Shown: one piece after another, positions 33,248 through 44,015 of the stretch
Layout: the number at the start of each line of letters is the position of its first letter
Numbering within the stretch: position 1 is the first letter of the stretch
Origin: Porphyra umbilicalis
Taxonomy: Eukaryota > Rhodophyta > Bangiophyceae > Bangiales > Bangiaceae
NCBI GenBank assembly: GCA_002049455.2
Contig: KV918789.1
Coordinates: forward strand, 367,828-431,827
Reading direction: 5' to 3'
Length of the DNA stretch: 64,000 nt
Notes under the pieces: model-generated
What the model saw: only the letters and a program-made list of their open reading frames with translations
Database searches by the model: none
What the model was told of the DNA's origin: nothing
Made by a program: the position numbers and the translations under genes

Positions 33248-34231
33248 ATGGAAGGTGCTCGACCGAGCGCCGATGGCGTAGAACCGGTCAGAGACGACCC
33301 CTCGGAGTCGACGGGCGTCCACGAGATTGCGCACGGCGGCAGCAAGCGGGTCGCAGTAACTCACGCTGTTGGTGACAAGGTCGCATCCAGCGTGAATGTG
33401 GACTAGGGCGACGCGCCCGCCGCGGAGGGCGGCACGCCCGACGGGGAAAACTGTGCGCCCGATGAGGGCAAGAAAAAGCGGTGGAGATGGAAAGACGCCC
33501 ACGATGTCAAGCTCCTCAACGCGGCGTGTGCGACCAACGCTCACGTAGTACCGAGAGGTAAAATTGCCGAGCGCTTTGAAAAAGCTGCCGTCATTTTCAA
33601 CTCCCAGCCGCAGGCTCCATTCTCTTTGATGGAGAATGTCATACCGGACCGCTCTAGCACCTCACGGAAGCTGTTCACAACCCAAGACAAGTCCGAGCGC
33701 AGCAAGACAGGCTACGAGAAGGAGAGCGGCGAAACGGAGCTGGAGGTGCTACTGCTCTACGTGATGCCCATGTCGATTGAGATACGGCAACGGGAGGCCA
33801 ACGAGCGCAACGAAGCAAGCCAGAGAGAGGAGAAGCTGGTGGCCGACGGCGCTACCATCCGGCAATTGGCCATGGAGAGGCGCCGCAAGTGGTCCAAGGT
33901 CGCCGAAGAGGGGAACAATGACGAGGCGACCGACACGCACTCCACCTGCGAGTCAATGGCGACCAAGAAAACGGCGAAAAAGAGCAGGCGCCGCATGCAC
34001 AAAGATCTGGAGGAGGACGATGATGACATCATCGAAGTAAATCAACAGAGGGAGAAGCGGCTCCAGGAGCCGGCCAACCGGCCGATTGCGCTCGAGGAGC
34101 GGCGTCTCGGCAAAGAGCGCCAGTAACGTCGCGAAGAAGCGGCGCGCCGAGAGCACCAAGATGCTGCTCAGCGGGAGGAGCGGGAGGCATTCATGCGGGT
34201 GCTCCACGCCATGGCTCGAAAGCTTGGGTGA
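33248..34231 (+). pseudogene. Myb/SANT-like accessory protein of Harbinger element 1, two nonsense codons
   Basis: PIF/Harbinger elements carry a Myb/SANT-like protein that helps bring the transposase to DNA. From the ATG at 33248 the frame includes KKKRWRWKDAHDVKLLNAAC with its Trp pattern, then NAHVVPRGKIAERFEKA and a long charged region (REANERNEASQREEKLVADG), an acidic patch (EEDDDDI) and a helical tail RREEAARREHQDAAQREERE ending in ARKLG. TAG at 33404-33406 and TAA at 34124-34126 break the otherwise continuous 327-codon frame. It aligns throughout with the minus-strand copy at 52097-53022. The gene may instead start after the first stop, but the tail is still cut by the second. Confidence 0.7.
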
Positions 34232-34266
34232 ATTGTGTTCGTCTACTACTGGTGTGCTGCTCTCTG

Positions 34267-35886
34267 TTATTGGCAAGATGTTCGTGTTTGTAGGCCCCAT
34301 GCAATGAGAATTGGCCTGCGTCTGAATGGAATATAATGCACACTAAAAATAAACCCAGGATGTGCAGTGAGGGGATGGTGACGACGTACGACGTGCGCCC
34401 CCGGCCGGCGCTGCCTCCGTTCGCCCGAACCACATCTGCCGTGGCAATGTGGCACGGGCGCCATCGTCTCGCCAATCGTCGCGGCGACCCCCGTGATGGC
34501 CCTCTCCCCGCCGCCAATCCCGATGCGCGCCCCGCCGCCAATCCCGATGCGCGCCCCGCCGCCTGCCGCCACGCCGCGCCTGTGTGTGATCCCCTTGTAG
34601 TTACAGCTGCCGCCGGTGCCGCTGACGCGCCGGGTGAGGGCTCTCGCCCGCACCACCGACCCTACGACCGTCGCGCCGAAGGCGTCTCCATCCGCCAGGT
34701 CGCTTCGCGCGTCGGCGGCCGTGATGCCCGGGGCGCCGGCGCCGTTTGTTGGCGCCCGCACCGCGCGGTCCGTCGCGGCGCGGATCGATGACATTGCGTC
34801 GTCGGGCGCCGCCCATTCATGCCGGGTGCGGACGCCTGCCGGCGACGCGGGCGACAGGCCGGACAGCGTCGTCGATGCTGGCTCGCGGTGTCGACGTTTC
34901 GCGATTGGCGTTGTAGGGGGACCGCGGACGCCCCGCTGGCGTGGGTGCGCGCGGGGAGGCCGCTGGCGACCGGCTGACGTCGACCACGAGGGCGAGTCCG
35001 CCCGTATCTACGCGGGGTAAATAGGGTGTGGGCGCCCCCCGCATGGGCTTTCCCGCAGGTACTCCGCCCACGTGCCGACGGGTGACAAGCCGAGCACTTT
35101 TTCACACGCCCCCCCGTTCCACGAGCGCTCCCCGCGCAGCGCCACGCAGCGGGCGAAGGCTACGATGAGGCCCGCCACGTGTGGCATGTGCCCCCCGCCC
35201 GGGAGGCACATTTAGAATGCCACGAACTTCATCCAGGGAGTGAAAGATGCCCGCATTCAATCCGGTGGGGGGCGGGGAGCGGCACGGGCGTAGGCGTCGG
35301 CCAGGCGCCGCGTGGCGACGACCACCGTGCCGGCGCCCTGTAGGCGCGCCACGGTGGAGGCGGGGTCGGTCAGGGCGTTGCCATCGCCGTCGGCGGGGTG
35401 CCCGCCGATGATGAGGGGCGGCGGCCACCGTGCCACCGCGTCCCTATACACGCCACGGCGGTGGGAGGGGGGAGGGGGACGTTGCCGGTGCCGTTCGGGG
35501 GGCGCCAGATGGCTGCGTGCACCTGCCCGCCTGCCAGCCTTTCGCCAGCGAAGAGTTCCTGTACCGCGTGGAGCGTGCTTGTATAGGTGCACTCGTCGGG
35601 TTAACCTCGTGTACGAACGGGTGGGGAAGGGGAGTAGGGTCGGATGGCGGGGGGTACCGCCGCTGCGGCGTCCTCCCCACGGCCACCTCCCCCACCGCAT
35701 CGTTCGCACCGCGGGCAGTATCCCCCCCTTCCCGCTAGCCACGCGGCGGAAACGATATTCTTGCACGCCGAAGAGGCATGTCCGTCCCCCACCGCTGCCA
35801 GAGCTCCCCCCCACGCCCGCCGATAAGAGGTCGGCACCTACCGGTTGGTGGCTTGTCCTCGACCGGCTGCCGCCGCCGGTCGACAA
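34267..35886 (-). pseudogene. GC-rich coding-like island inside Harbinger element 1, frame-broken
   Basis: G+C is host-gene-like here, unlike the flanking transposon genes. Minus-strand pieces look coding in successive frames: ACKNIVSAAWLAGRGGYCPRC (about 35740), ARWPPPLIIGGHPADGDGNA and GTVVVATRRLADAYARAAPR (about 35290-35420), GLNAGIFHSLDEVRGILNVP (about 35210-35260), GGHMPHVAGLIVAFARCVAL ... GLSPVGTWAEYL (35050-35200), and an ATG-started piece at 34794. PHVAGLIVAF recalls the helix after the subtilisin catalytic Ser, but the GTSMAAP block itself is absent, so a subtilase is only a guess. A 24-bp unit repeats about 2.3 times at 34505-34565. It has no counterpart in element 2. Confidence 0.35.
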
Positions 35887-36045
35887 TTTCGTGCCGCTGT
35901 GGTGCTCAAATGCTTGTCCAGGTCGAGTCTCGCTGTTGGGGTCTCAGACCGCCTCCGTCGCAGGGCGGAGTTGCAAGGCACCGTGGGTTCGCCGGGCCGT
36001 ATACTTGGCGTCGCCTGAAGAAGTCCCCTGCCACTGTCCAAAGGG

Positions 36046-36092
36046 GAAGTGAAAGAGAAAAGGAAAAGGAAAAAGGAAAAGGCCTAAAAAAT
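36046..36092. repeat. purine-rich tract beside transposase 3' end
   Basis: GAAAAGGAAAAGGAAAAAGG-type sequence. Element 2 has a longer pyrimidine tract on the opposite strand at the same relative place (50200-50420), so the tract is part of the element family. Confidence 0.6.
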
Positions 36093-36208
36093 AGGATGGA
36101 AACACGCAATCGACAAAATCACTGACGATGATGCAGCCAGAACTCGATTACCACACAACCCCAGATACCGGCGCTCCCTCATACCTACCCACAAAGAAGA
36201 AGGGGGGA

Positions 36209-37433
36209 CTACTGCCCGTCGGCGCCTGCACCTCCGCCGACGCACCTGTCAACTGGAGCGCCGCCGCCCCCTCCACACTGCCCCGCGCCACCGCCACCCT
36301 CCCCGTCATTACCCTCGGCAACCGCATCAAATTCGCCCTCATTGACACCCTCATCAACAATGGGGGCAAGACCGAGGTACTGCTCCCAACTCGGCGGGGC
36401 ACAGTCGAAAAACGAGGAGGTGGAGGAACCATAGGCACAACAGCGGAGGTTGCACAAGAATGCCGCCGTGCGGTACAGCAGACCCACCGGGCCCTCGCGC
36501 AGCATCAAATTACGCGGGTAGTCAAGCGCAGAGCACGTCTGATTAACGTCTTCGAACCCCCACTCGACCGCCGTTATCGGAACCGCCATCGTGCTGTTGC
36601 ACGCAGTCTGCTCATCCGTCATGACGCCGCTGAACGCCGCCTGTAGCCACGGCCGCACCATGTACGCGGCGTCCCCGTAGATATAGTACTGTGAGCTACC
36701 GATCATGAAAGCACCAGGTACAAAAACATCCAGACTAGACTCATAAGACAAAGTCATGTCGTGGCGATGCACTTCCCATGGCCCAAAAAGACGAAAAAAG
36801 AGACCGTTCGGGGTAAGCACGGTTTAGAATTTCACCGCATGATGGCGCTTGTGACCACTGTACCAGGCGCGCTGCAAACCCTCATCAGGCCGTGAGATAA
36901 AAATAGCAGTTTCATCGACAAACCCAACACACTGGTCGAGGTAAGCACCAGCTTCCTCTATGCTCCGCATATACAGCCGCCCTGTCCCTCATGAATTCCA
37001 TGCGCCACTCTGTCAGCAGGGTACTCCACTTGTCCATCATCATCACGACGGTGGTATAAAGGATGTGGCACAGTGCCGAGCCACTCCTCCCAAAGAACTC
37101 CTCCAGATCCATCCACCGGGCCGGTGAGGCCAGCCTGCGCAGCACGATCTCCAAGCATTCAACGGGTGGCACAGACAAGCGGGTTCGAGGACAAAAAACG
37201 TTTCTATCCAGCACGTCAACCAGTCGACCAAGATGCTCCGGAGAAAAGCAAAAGAGAGCAAGGCAATCTTGAGAACAGAAAGCGTTGAGGTTGAAGCATG
37301 TCGCGCGGATGCGTCGACGGCGGTCCAGGGACAGTGTCACCTCTCGCTGTGCTCGACGGTACTTGCGTACCAAAGGAGCCAAATCAACCAGATAGAGACC
37401 CGCTGCATGGCCTGCAAGTAGCGCGCGTCCAGC
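36209..37433 (-). pseudogene. PIF/Harbinger (HARBI1-like, DDE_4) transposase of element 1, disrupted
   Basis: Encodes a cut-and-paste transposase. The N-terminal half (LVRKYRRAQREVTLSLDRRR ... WMDLEEFFGRSGSALCHILY) is in one frame and runs off near 36955. The catalytic half follows in another: CVGFVDETAIFISRP (first Asp kept), RAWYSGHKRHHAVKF then an in-frame TAA at 36821-36823, RLFGPWEVHRHDMTL, YYIYGDAAYMVRPW, TAVEWGFEDVNQT (Glu). The C-terminal tail is Gly/Asp-rich. The lesions are therefore one frameshift and one nonsense codon (CAA to TAA by comparison with element 2). It is about 75-80% alike element 2 by eye. Confidence 0.85.
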
Positions 37434-38141
37434 TATGCGGCGCCGAGCACGCTATCGAGCTAATCTGTTACCGTAAAGAGATACCATAACAGCAATCAGG
37501 AGGGGGGGGGGAACGAGTGGGGACGATCAATCCGCTTCTGCGGCGGGGGGGTGTGGGGGGGGCTGATTGCGGTCGAGTGTGCGGGGTGCTGCAACGCCGC
37601 GGACGATCGGTCGCGCTGTCAACCCCACCTTCATGCGGGGCAACCCCACATGCATGCGTTGGCCTGTTCTCGTTCTGTCCCATTCCCTTCCTTTTCTGTT
37701 TTGAACCCGCCGCCCTATCCCTCCTTCATACCCCTACAGCTGTTACTTTCACGTCCTTCACGCGGTTTCCCGACCTCCGTCATTGTGCTCTTTTCTATTG
37801 TTTCGTGCTGCGACCCCGCCTTTCCCCGACCCCACGCTGTTTCCTGGTGCTTGCACGACATCCACTGCCTGCCCCTTCCCCTATAGATGCTGCTTTCCTG
37901 TTATCTCCTGCTCGCGTCGGTCTTGCACGTTTTCTACCACACGTGCCGATGCAGGTCAACACACCCGCCTTCCCCTTCTACGCATTGTTCGTCGCGGCGG
38001 TTTTCTTGCTGTCTGTTGTGTACCTTGCAGACGCGGAACCGGGGGGCGGGGGTGAGGGCGGGCGGCGTCGGGGAGTGCCGGCGTATTGTCTATCCTGTGG
38101 TTTTCGAGTTGTTTTTCTGTCATACTTGGTTTTCAGAGCCG
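37434..38141. other. unannotated; pyrimidine-rich on plus strand
   Basis: Bases 37660-38000 are C/T-rich. A 71-codon plus-strand frame from the ATG at 37949 starts MQVNTPAFPFYALFVAAVFL and looks like a signal or anchor peptide, but it overlaps the 3' end of the hAT relic and lies in simple sequence, so I do not call it a gene. Confidence 0.35.
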
Positions 38142-39800
38142 CTACTCGTCTTCTTTTCCGTTGACTACCCTCTCGACTATTGCTTCAAGCGCGGCCAGCG
38201 CCACCCCTTCAATTTCAGCTTCGTGACCTTCCTCCTCGGCATTATCGTTACCACCGCCGGGGGCAGGGGGTGCTGCGGGAATCGCGGTCACCGCGGCCAG
38301 CCCAAGCCACTTCAACAGCTTGTAATCAATGTACAACCGGCCACAGGATGCCACAATGTCCCATCGCGCCAGCTGCCCGCTTTTGAACGCAATTATCGTC
38401 TGTATGTCCGCCTTGGCGGGGTCCGGGCGGTTGCGGACATCAGTGTGCACGTGCTGAGAGGTTTTGAACGTCTGCTCTCCACCAGCCCCCGAGAATGGAA
38501 AAGAAACAATCCAAAGAGCCACAAAACGCAATGTAGGAAACGCTTTTCCGTTGAGCGCCCACCACAAGACGGGGTGCATGTCACGGCCAGGGAAGGCAGC
38601 GGGGAGCTCTTCGACGAAAGTCAAAAAAGAGGCCAGGTCCCAGCAAAGGCGCAGCGAATAATTGGCGTCCCCGCCCGACAAAACGTCGACCGCAAGGCCT
38701 TGGATCGTGGGTAGCGTCAAGACGGCCCACTCGAGCGCAGGCGCACGCAGACGCACGGGGGACCAAAATTGGTCAAGATAGAAAGCAAGAACCAAAATTG
38801 GATCCTGGACCAGCCCCAATCGCCTGCCAAGCGGTGCCTGGATAGATGACCGCGTGCCAGCTGGTAGCTCTAAAAATGATTGGCCCAGGCAATGGCGCAG
38901 CGCGGCATGTATGGCAAGGGTCTTCAAGCGCTCCCATTTCAGAATAGCGTCTGCGTATTCGGTATGTTCTATGGCAGCGTCCGCGTATGTCGAGCGCGGG
39001 AGGTCAGGTTCCAGCGTACTTTCCAGCCGGCAAAGGACAAGCGTACATTTCCGCGTATTTCTTGAACTACATCTTGACCAAGCATAATGGCGAATCTGGG
39101 TACTGTTCGGGTAGCAGAGTCAGTTGAAGGTTAGCAGAATGGAATTTTTTTGTACATGTACATTAGATGTTCAAATGAAAATTGCCACCTGATCTGACAC
39201 CGTGCAATAGAGCCGGGACATTGGCCGACACGGACGACACCGTGGCCGCCTGCCCCACATAGCGCATGTGGCGACATAGCTGAATGGAGGGCACCTTGAT
39301 CCCGGCGTTGCGCTATTGTTGGTGGTTGCCGCCCAATATGGCGCCAGCCCGAGGGCTGCGCGTAACTGGCACCGCAACAGCGACGCCGTCCCTGAGAGCT
39401 GTCCGGAACGGCTCAATAAGGGCCAGGTCCTTGGCCACCAAGTTGCCCGCGTGGGCGGTGCAGCAGTACGAAAACAGGAAAATCTTGGCCTCCACGGCAA
39501 GCCGTCGCATCTAGAGCATTGGCGTCCGGTTGTTTGTCACCAGTCCCCACAGCCAGCACAAAATTAAGCTGCGTTTCTCGCGGGTGTACCACGCTGGACC
39601 AAAGGCCGAGCCCCGCCCCGCCGCACCGCCCCGCCGGGCGCGTCTGCAGCCCTTGTGTTAGCTCCGTCAGCATGTTCTCAGCCGTCGCCTGCTCCACACC
39701 CATGCGAAATGACGCCACGTAGAGAGCTAAAGATAAGTACAGCCGTTCTCCGAAAAATCCCGCACTCCAACTGTTGCAAAACAGTTCCAAATCGGCCACT
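38142..39800 (-). pseudogene. hAT-family transposase relic
   Basis: The C-terminal part (38142-38927) has the hAT dimerisation region: HPVLWWALNGKAFPTLRFVA, SFPFSGAGGEQTFKTS, DVRNRPDPAKADIQTIIAFK, preceded by ILVLAFYLDQFW, which fits the usual LAxxLDPRFK position. Upstream, in other frames, lie LFSYCCTAHAGNLVAKDLAL (the CxAHxLNLIxKD block), then a TAG at 39313, GIKVPSIQLCRHMRYVGQ, and MGVEQATAENMLTELTQG at about 39680. At least one nonsense codon and several frameshifts separate these. A possible hAT terminus (TAGGGATGTTAAATGACGCG read inward) lies at 40141-40160, but no partner was found. It could be an old copy of the transposase that moved the non-autonomous hAT elements here, which I cannot test by eye. 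Confidence 0.7.
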
Positions 39801-39872
39801 GCGGGTCGTAGAGGCCGATTTGGAACACTTTTGCAACTGTTGGAGTGCGGGATTTTTTGGAGAACGGCTGTA
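39738..39872. repeat. 60-bp inverted duplication with 15-base spacer
   Basis: Arm 39738-39797 and arm 39813-39872 are reverse complements with four mismatches in 60, separated by 15 bases. The left arm is part of the hAT relic coding sequence (LELFCNSWSAGFFGERLY on the minus strand). The right arm gives the mirror reading LEHFCNCWSAGFFGERLY on the plus strand, so transposase sequence has been copied back to back. Confidence 0.9.
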
Positions 39873-41307
39873 TATCATGTTATACACAGCTTGTCGAGTA
39901 ATCGTTAGGCACGTGGGCCATAGTACGGGAAGTGGTGGAGGTGGAAGGGGGGGGGGGGTGATGGGGAAAGGGTGGCGTGGGCGAGCGGGAAGTAACTGGC
40001 GTGGCTGTAGGTGGGACGAAAGAGATTGGCACAGAACGGGGCCTTGCGCTGCGCGTCGACCAAGCTCGCGCCTCGTATGAGATGGAGTGTCAACCCTGCG
40101 GGGGCGTCTCGCGTATTGACATTGAAGTGCGGCCACGTTTCGCGTCATTTAACATCCCTACTCAAAAGACTAAGATACTCAACGTTCTAAGTTAATACGA
40201 TAGATTATTTGGATGTTTCAACGAACTATGTTGAGTTCAATACAGACCTGAACCCATCATACCTATTCCTAGATGGTGGAATGTGTTGCATTGAACTCTT
40301 ACGCGGTCATACTGCGCCACCGAATACGGATTCGTTGTAGGACTCGTCCGCCTGAAGTTCGTACTTTCTTTGCCATGGCCCGTTCTTGAGCGTGACCTCA
40401 AAACTCGCTTGTCCTATTCGAGCCACTATCAGAAGGCATCCCCTTCGACCATCCAGGTCCGTTCGTCTTTCTTCAGACGACAGCCATCAGGTTGACCTGG
40501 CCACTCAGCCCACTGGCAACAAGCCATTGAGAGCACGACTCGAGTCCGGGCCCAGACGATTTCGTCGGGAGCGTCGCGACTAGCTGCTGCCCCCTCGAGT
40601 GGGCAGAAGGACATGCGCTCACCCGCCCGAGGCGCTCGAGCTTGTGACACCCGGAAAGGCGGTTTGCGGTCCGGCCCGGTGTCTCTTTTATTTGGAGTGT
40701 GCGGCCGCTCGGGCAGCGGACGCGGCGTGGAGTCACCCCCACGGTTGTGAGGTGGTGGCGACAGCAGCGCTTCAGCGCAATGGTCCGGTTCGCCGGGTCG
40801 CATCGATCGGAACTGGTGATCGTCAAGCCGTAATGATGGTGGCCACGACGGCGCGCGTGAGCGGCTGGTGCACGCTGGGTCCACCACCTCCTGGCAAGCG
40901 TCTCCTGATCGCCCCCCCTGATGACGTCCCAGGTGCAGGTGAGGCGCGTCTGTCGGTTGCCGGCCCCCGGCAGTTCACTCTGTCCTCCTGAGTCGCCATC
41001 GAGAGGCACTTTCTGTGCCCCAATCTCCCCGCTGCACTTGCCAGGCTCGGTGTGGAGGTACTTGTCCGAACTACGTGTCAAGTATCAATCAAGGCGGCAC
41101 AACGTGGCAGCATCATCCCTGCGATAAAGTAGTACTCACTCTGGTGCATAGGAGAACACGTGAAATGATCGGGTCGTCAGTGCTCGCGTTGTTGTGTGTC
41201 CGTCTCTTGCGCTCGCGCCGTCCTGCCCTCCTCCCCCCTTCGAACCCGCGACAACTTCGTTGCCCTTGCCACAACCCCTCGTACCTTGCCCCCGTGGCAC
41301 ACCCGCA
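39873..41307. other. no recognisable gene
   Basis: Mixed composition. Open frames at 40429-41081 (both strands) lack domains. A lower-G+C stretch at 40140-40400 may be element-end sequence. The last 150 bases are the 5' flank of the INO80B-like gene. Confidence 0.45.
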
Positions 41308-42438
41308 ATGGACGACGACACCTCCATCCTCCCATCCATCCCCCGCAAGCGCCTCCGGCGCCCCGCCGCACGCATCGTGGAGAGCAGCGACGAGGACGGG
41401 GCGGGCGACGACGACGATGCGGACGACGGCGTGGCCATCCCGCCCGTCCCCCGCGTTGCCCGCCCATCGTCGGCGGCCGCCACGGCGGCGGGTCGGGCGT
41501 CTGCCACCTCCACGCGGCGGCAACGCTCCCCGCCAGCGGCGCGGGCATCCGTGTCCCCGGTACGCACGGGCCGCCTGCGCGGGGGGGGGCGCGGCGCGCG
41601 CGCCGGCCGCTCCAAGGCGCCGCGACTGTTGCGGGGTGGGGCCCCCAGCGGCGGCAGCGGCGGCGGCGGCACGGGGAGCGATGAGCCCGACGTAGACGAC
41701 GGCGTCGGCGTCTCGGACGAGGACGACGCGTCGGTCGGCCGCCCGCCCGCCCGCGGCTCGTCGACGCGCAGCCGCCGCTTCACCTCTGTCGAGCCGGGGG
41801 GGCCGTCGAGCGAGGAGCAGCCGCCGCCGCCCCGGCGGCCACGCTCCTCGTTTGGTGCGGAGGATGACGACGAGGCGGACGGCGACGGTGACGGCGACGG
41901 CGACGGCGACGGCGACGAGGACGGCACGGGGGGGGGCGGCAGCAGCCGCGGCGGCAGCGTGCCGCCGCTGTCGACCAGCGGCGGTGGCGGCGGAGGCCGC
42001 TCCTCCCGCCGCTCCGCGTCGGTTGGGTCCGCCACGACGCGCGGCGGGGAGGATGGGGACGGCGACGCAGACGCGGAGGAGGCGGTCCTCCGCAAGGAGC
42101 AAGTCGCCCGCCTCCGCCGCATCACGCACGAGAAGAAGCGGCAGGAGAAGCGGGTGGCGACCATTGAGCGGGTCCTCCGCGGCGTCACGACCAAGCGCAA
42201 AAAGGCGGTGGCGGCATCCGAGGCGGTGGTGGCCGACGCGCGAGACTCGCTCGCCGTCAACCGCCCGCGGCCGGGGGCGGTGCGCCACATCTCCAACCGG
42301 GGGGGGGAGTCGCTCTCGTTTGTCGCGGGCGACGCGTTGCCGCCGCTGGTTGCGGTGGGGCTGCCACGACGTGCGCCGCCGCGGCCGTGTACATGGGACC
42401 CTAAGACGGGCAAGCGGGTGTTTGCGGCCGAAGCGTGA
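41308..42438 (+). CDS. INO80 complex subunit B / Ies2-like protein (PAPA-1 region)
   Basis: Probable nuclear subunit of the INO80 chromatin remodeller. The 376-residue frame from the ATG at 41308 is uninterrupted. Its first two thirds are acidic and Ser/Gly-rich low complexity (SSDEDGAGDDDDADD near the start, a DGDGDG run coded at 41880-41920). The conserved part is C-terminal: a basic coiled-coil-like helix RKEQVARLRRITHEKKRQEK followed by VATIERVLRGVTTKRKK, as in the PAPA-1 region, then RHISNRGGESLSFVAGDALP and CTWDPKTGKRVFAAEA, fitting the PAPA-1 end where family members read a short strand, a Pro-rich link and a Cys motif. The C-terminal HIT-type zinc finger of the animal protein is not visible. 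Few residues carry the assignment, so this is moderate. Confidence 0.55.
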   Translation: MDDDTSILPSIPRKRLRRPAARIVESSDEDGAGDDDDADDGVAIPPVPRVARPSSAAATAAGRASATSTRRQRSPPAARASVSPVRTGRLRGGGRGARAGRSKAPRLLRGGAPSGGSGGGGTGSDEPDVDDGVGVSDEDDASVGRPPARGSSTRSRRFTSVEPGGPSSEEQPPPPRRPRSSFGAEDDDEADGDGDGDGDGDGDEDGTGGGGSSRGGSVPPLSTSGGGGGGRSSRRSASVGSATTRGGEDGDGDADAEEAVLRKEQVARLRRITHEKKRQEKRVATIERVLRGVTTKRKKAVAASEAVVADARDSLAVNRPRPGAVRHISNRGGESLSFVAGDALPPLVAVGLPRRAPPRPCTWDPKTGKRVFAAEA

Positions 42439-43101
42439 GGGGTGTGGGCCGTGGCCGGGTGGCGAGCGGTTTTGTATTGTGCGGGTGGCTCGTTTGTGTG
42501 GGGACAGACACTTCTTGCTGCTTTTGGCCACGGCAGGGGTCTCAGCTGGTGTTGGCGGCTCTTTGCTACGTTCCGTGTGTTGCTCGTTTTGTTCGTGTTT
42601 TTTTTTTACAGGCGTGAAGGAGACGGATCCAGTCACGCGGGGCTGAGGGGCGCTTTGGTTTGTCATGCGGGCGACTCGTACAACCCAATCTCGCAGCTGC
42701 GTAGCTCAGCGTCTTTGTCTGTAAGCAGTGCTATGTATGACCCGCCAATCATTGGCGGGTGATGACGTTGCCACGTTGGCCTCTGCCCAGAACAACAACA
42801 ACGGCGCCGCGCAAGCGCCACCCACCCACACGCCACGTGCCGCACGTCGACGCCCACGCCCCTCTGCAGAGTGGGTCCAAACCCGTGTTCCTTCTGACAC
42901 CGAATGTAGGGGCCAAGCAGGCTGGAGGTCAGAAGAAAACATGAGGTGCAGGCCGCGGCCCCCTCCCCCCTCCACGGTGGCGTGCCCATGTGGGGGGCCA
43001 GACGACACGCGACAAGGTCTTCCACACCAGAATGACAACCGAACACCCATTTCGGATGCTGGCTGACACAAATAATTCTCACGGCATTCTATTGGTGTGC
43101 A
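42439..43101. other. 3' flank of INO80B-like gene, no recognisable gene
   Basis: T-rich DNA just downstream (about 42590-42615) would suit a 3' UTR. The remaining frames are short. Confidence 0.4.
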
Positions 43102-43347
43102 TATGTGGCTCCCTACTAAATTATCCTCTTTGAATGACCGGTGACACAATTTTTAATCGCGATGCTGCGGCCCGACGAGATCGCTCCAACGCCGTTATTT
43201 CCAGAGAAAGCAGACAAGTTTTTAGTGGAATACTTTCTAATATGTACATTTTGACATTCTGGTGACTATTGAACGGTCAGAGAAGAGCGCTGTGACTATT
43301 GAGCATACCAAGGGGGCTACCTATCACACAGACGCAACTTTGGGGGG

Positions 43348-43818
43348 CTACCAGGGTGTTATTGAGCGCAACGCCGAAAGTATTGCAGTCTGCCCAATTT
43401 TGGCCGATCCGAACACAACACAAGTGCTGAGGACAATTGTACACTTCAAAAATTGCTCCAAAGTGTTGTGTGCGTGCCGTGAATAGTCGCCCGAGAGCTC
43501 AATTGAGGCAGGCAGGATCCTCATTCTTGGCTCCAACTCTGTCATTTTCAAACCAAACCGTACAATGTTTGGATACAAGTCTAACAGCTGTCCGACTGAG
43601 CGCCCACTCATTGGCATGCAGTCCATCCTTTCCAGCGTCCAACTCCTCCCGTGGCGGTCCTTATCCAGACAAGCGGTGTTCCTGGGAACGTGTCCCGTTC
43701 CCAATGGTTTTCTGACGCCGCACGAGCCGAGACCGAGCCTTTGTGAAGGACTTTTGGACGCCTTTCGGCGTGTCACGGGCTCAGATGGAAGGCAACTGAC
43801 GGCAAACGCCTGGGACAC
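43348..43818 (-). other. weak mTERF-like coding fragment
   Basis: A minus-strand frame without an ATG contains SVGQLLDLYPNIVRFGLKMT followed by ELEPRMRILPASIEL, which recalls an mTERF repeat (Leu-rich helix, YPxxL, then xxLxPRxxxL). Only one such unit is visible. It may be a captured host fragment inside the Tc1/mariner element or a coincidence. I give it little weight. Confidence 0.2.
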
Positions 43819-44015
43819 AAGAGCGTCAGGGGCAATCGCAGGCGCCTGGCCTCACTCACTTAGACGTCGTCACTCACCTTCAGGGGCTGGCGCCTTTCCA
43901 GCCTCTTTCGTCTTTGACTGCATCCCTCCCTCGCCCCACGAGGCTCCGTCTAGACCCCATCCTCCGGTGCACCGTTGCGCCGCCCCCCCCCCCCCGCCCC
44001 CCGCCGCATGGGACA

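Larger units (their letters stand above)
32902..37433. mobile_element. PIF/Harbinger element 1 (decayed, right end missing)
   Basis: The left terminus GAGTTTTTGCAACGCG (from 32904), then GTGAGAAAGGTTTGTGAGAAG, matches the inverted right end of element 2 (54781-54802). Inside are a Myb/SANT-like gene (+) and a Harbinger transposase (-), convergent, as in element 2 but in the opposite orientation on the chromosome. Homology to element 2 stops near 37433 and no right TIR was found, so that end looks truncated. Confidence 0.7.

Noticed and set aside
37949-38164. 71-codon ORF with a signal-like N terminus
   Set aside because: Lies in pyrimidine-rich simple sequence and overlaps the hAT relic; no supporting context.
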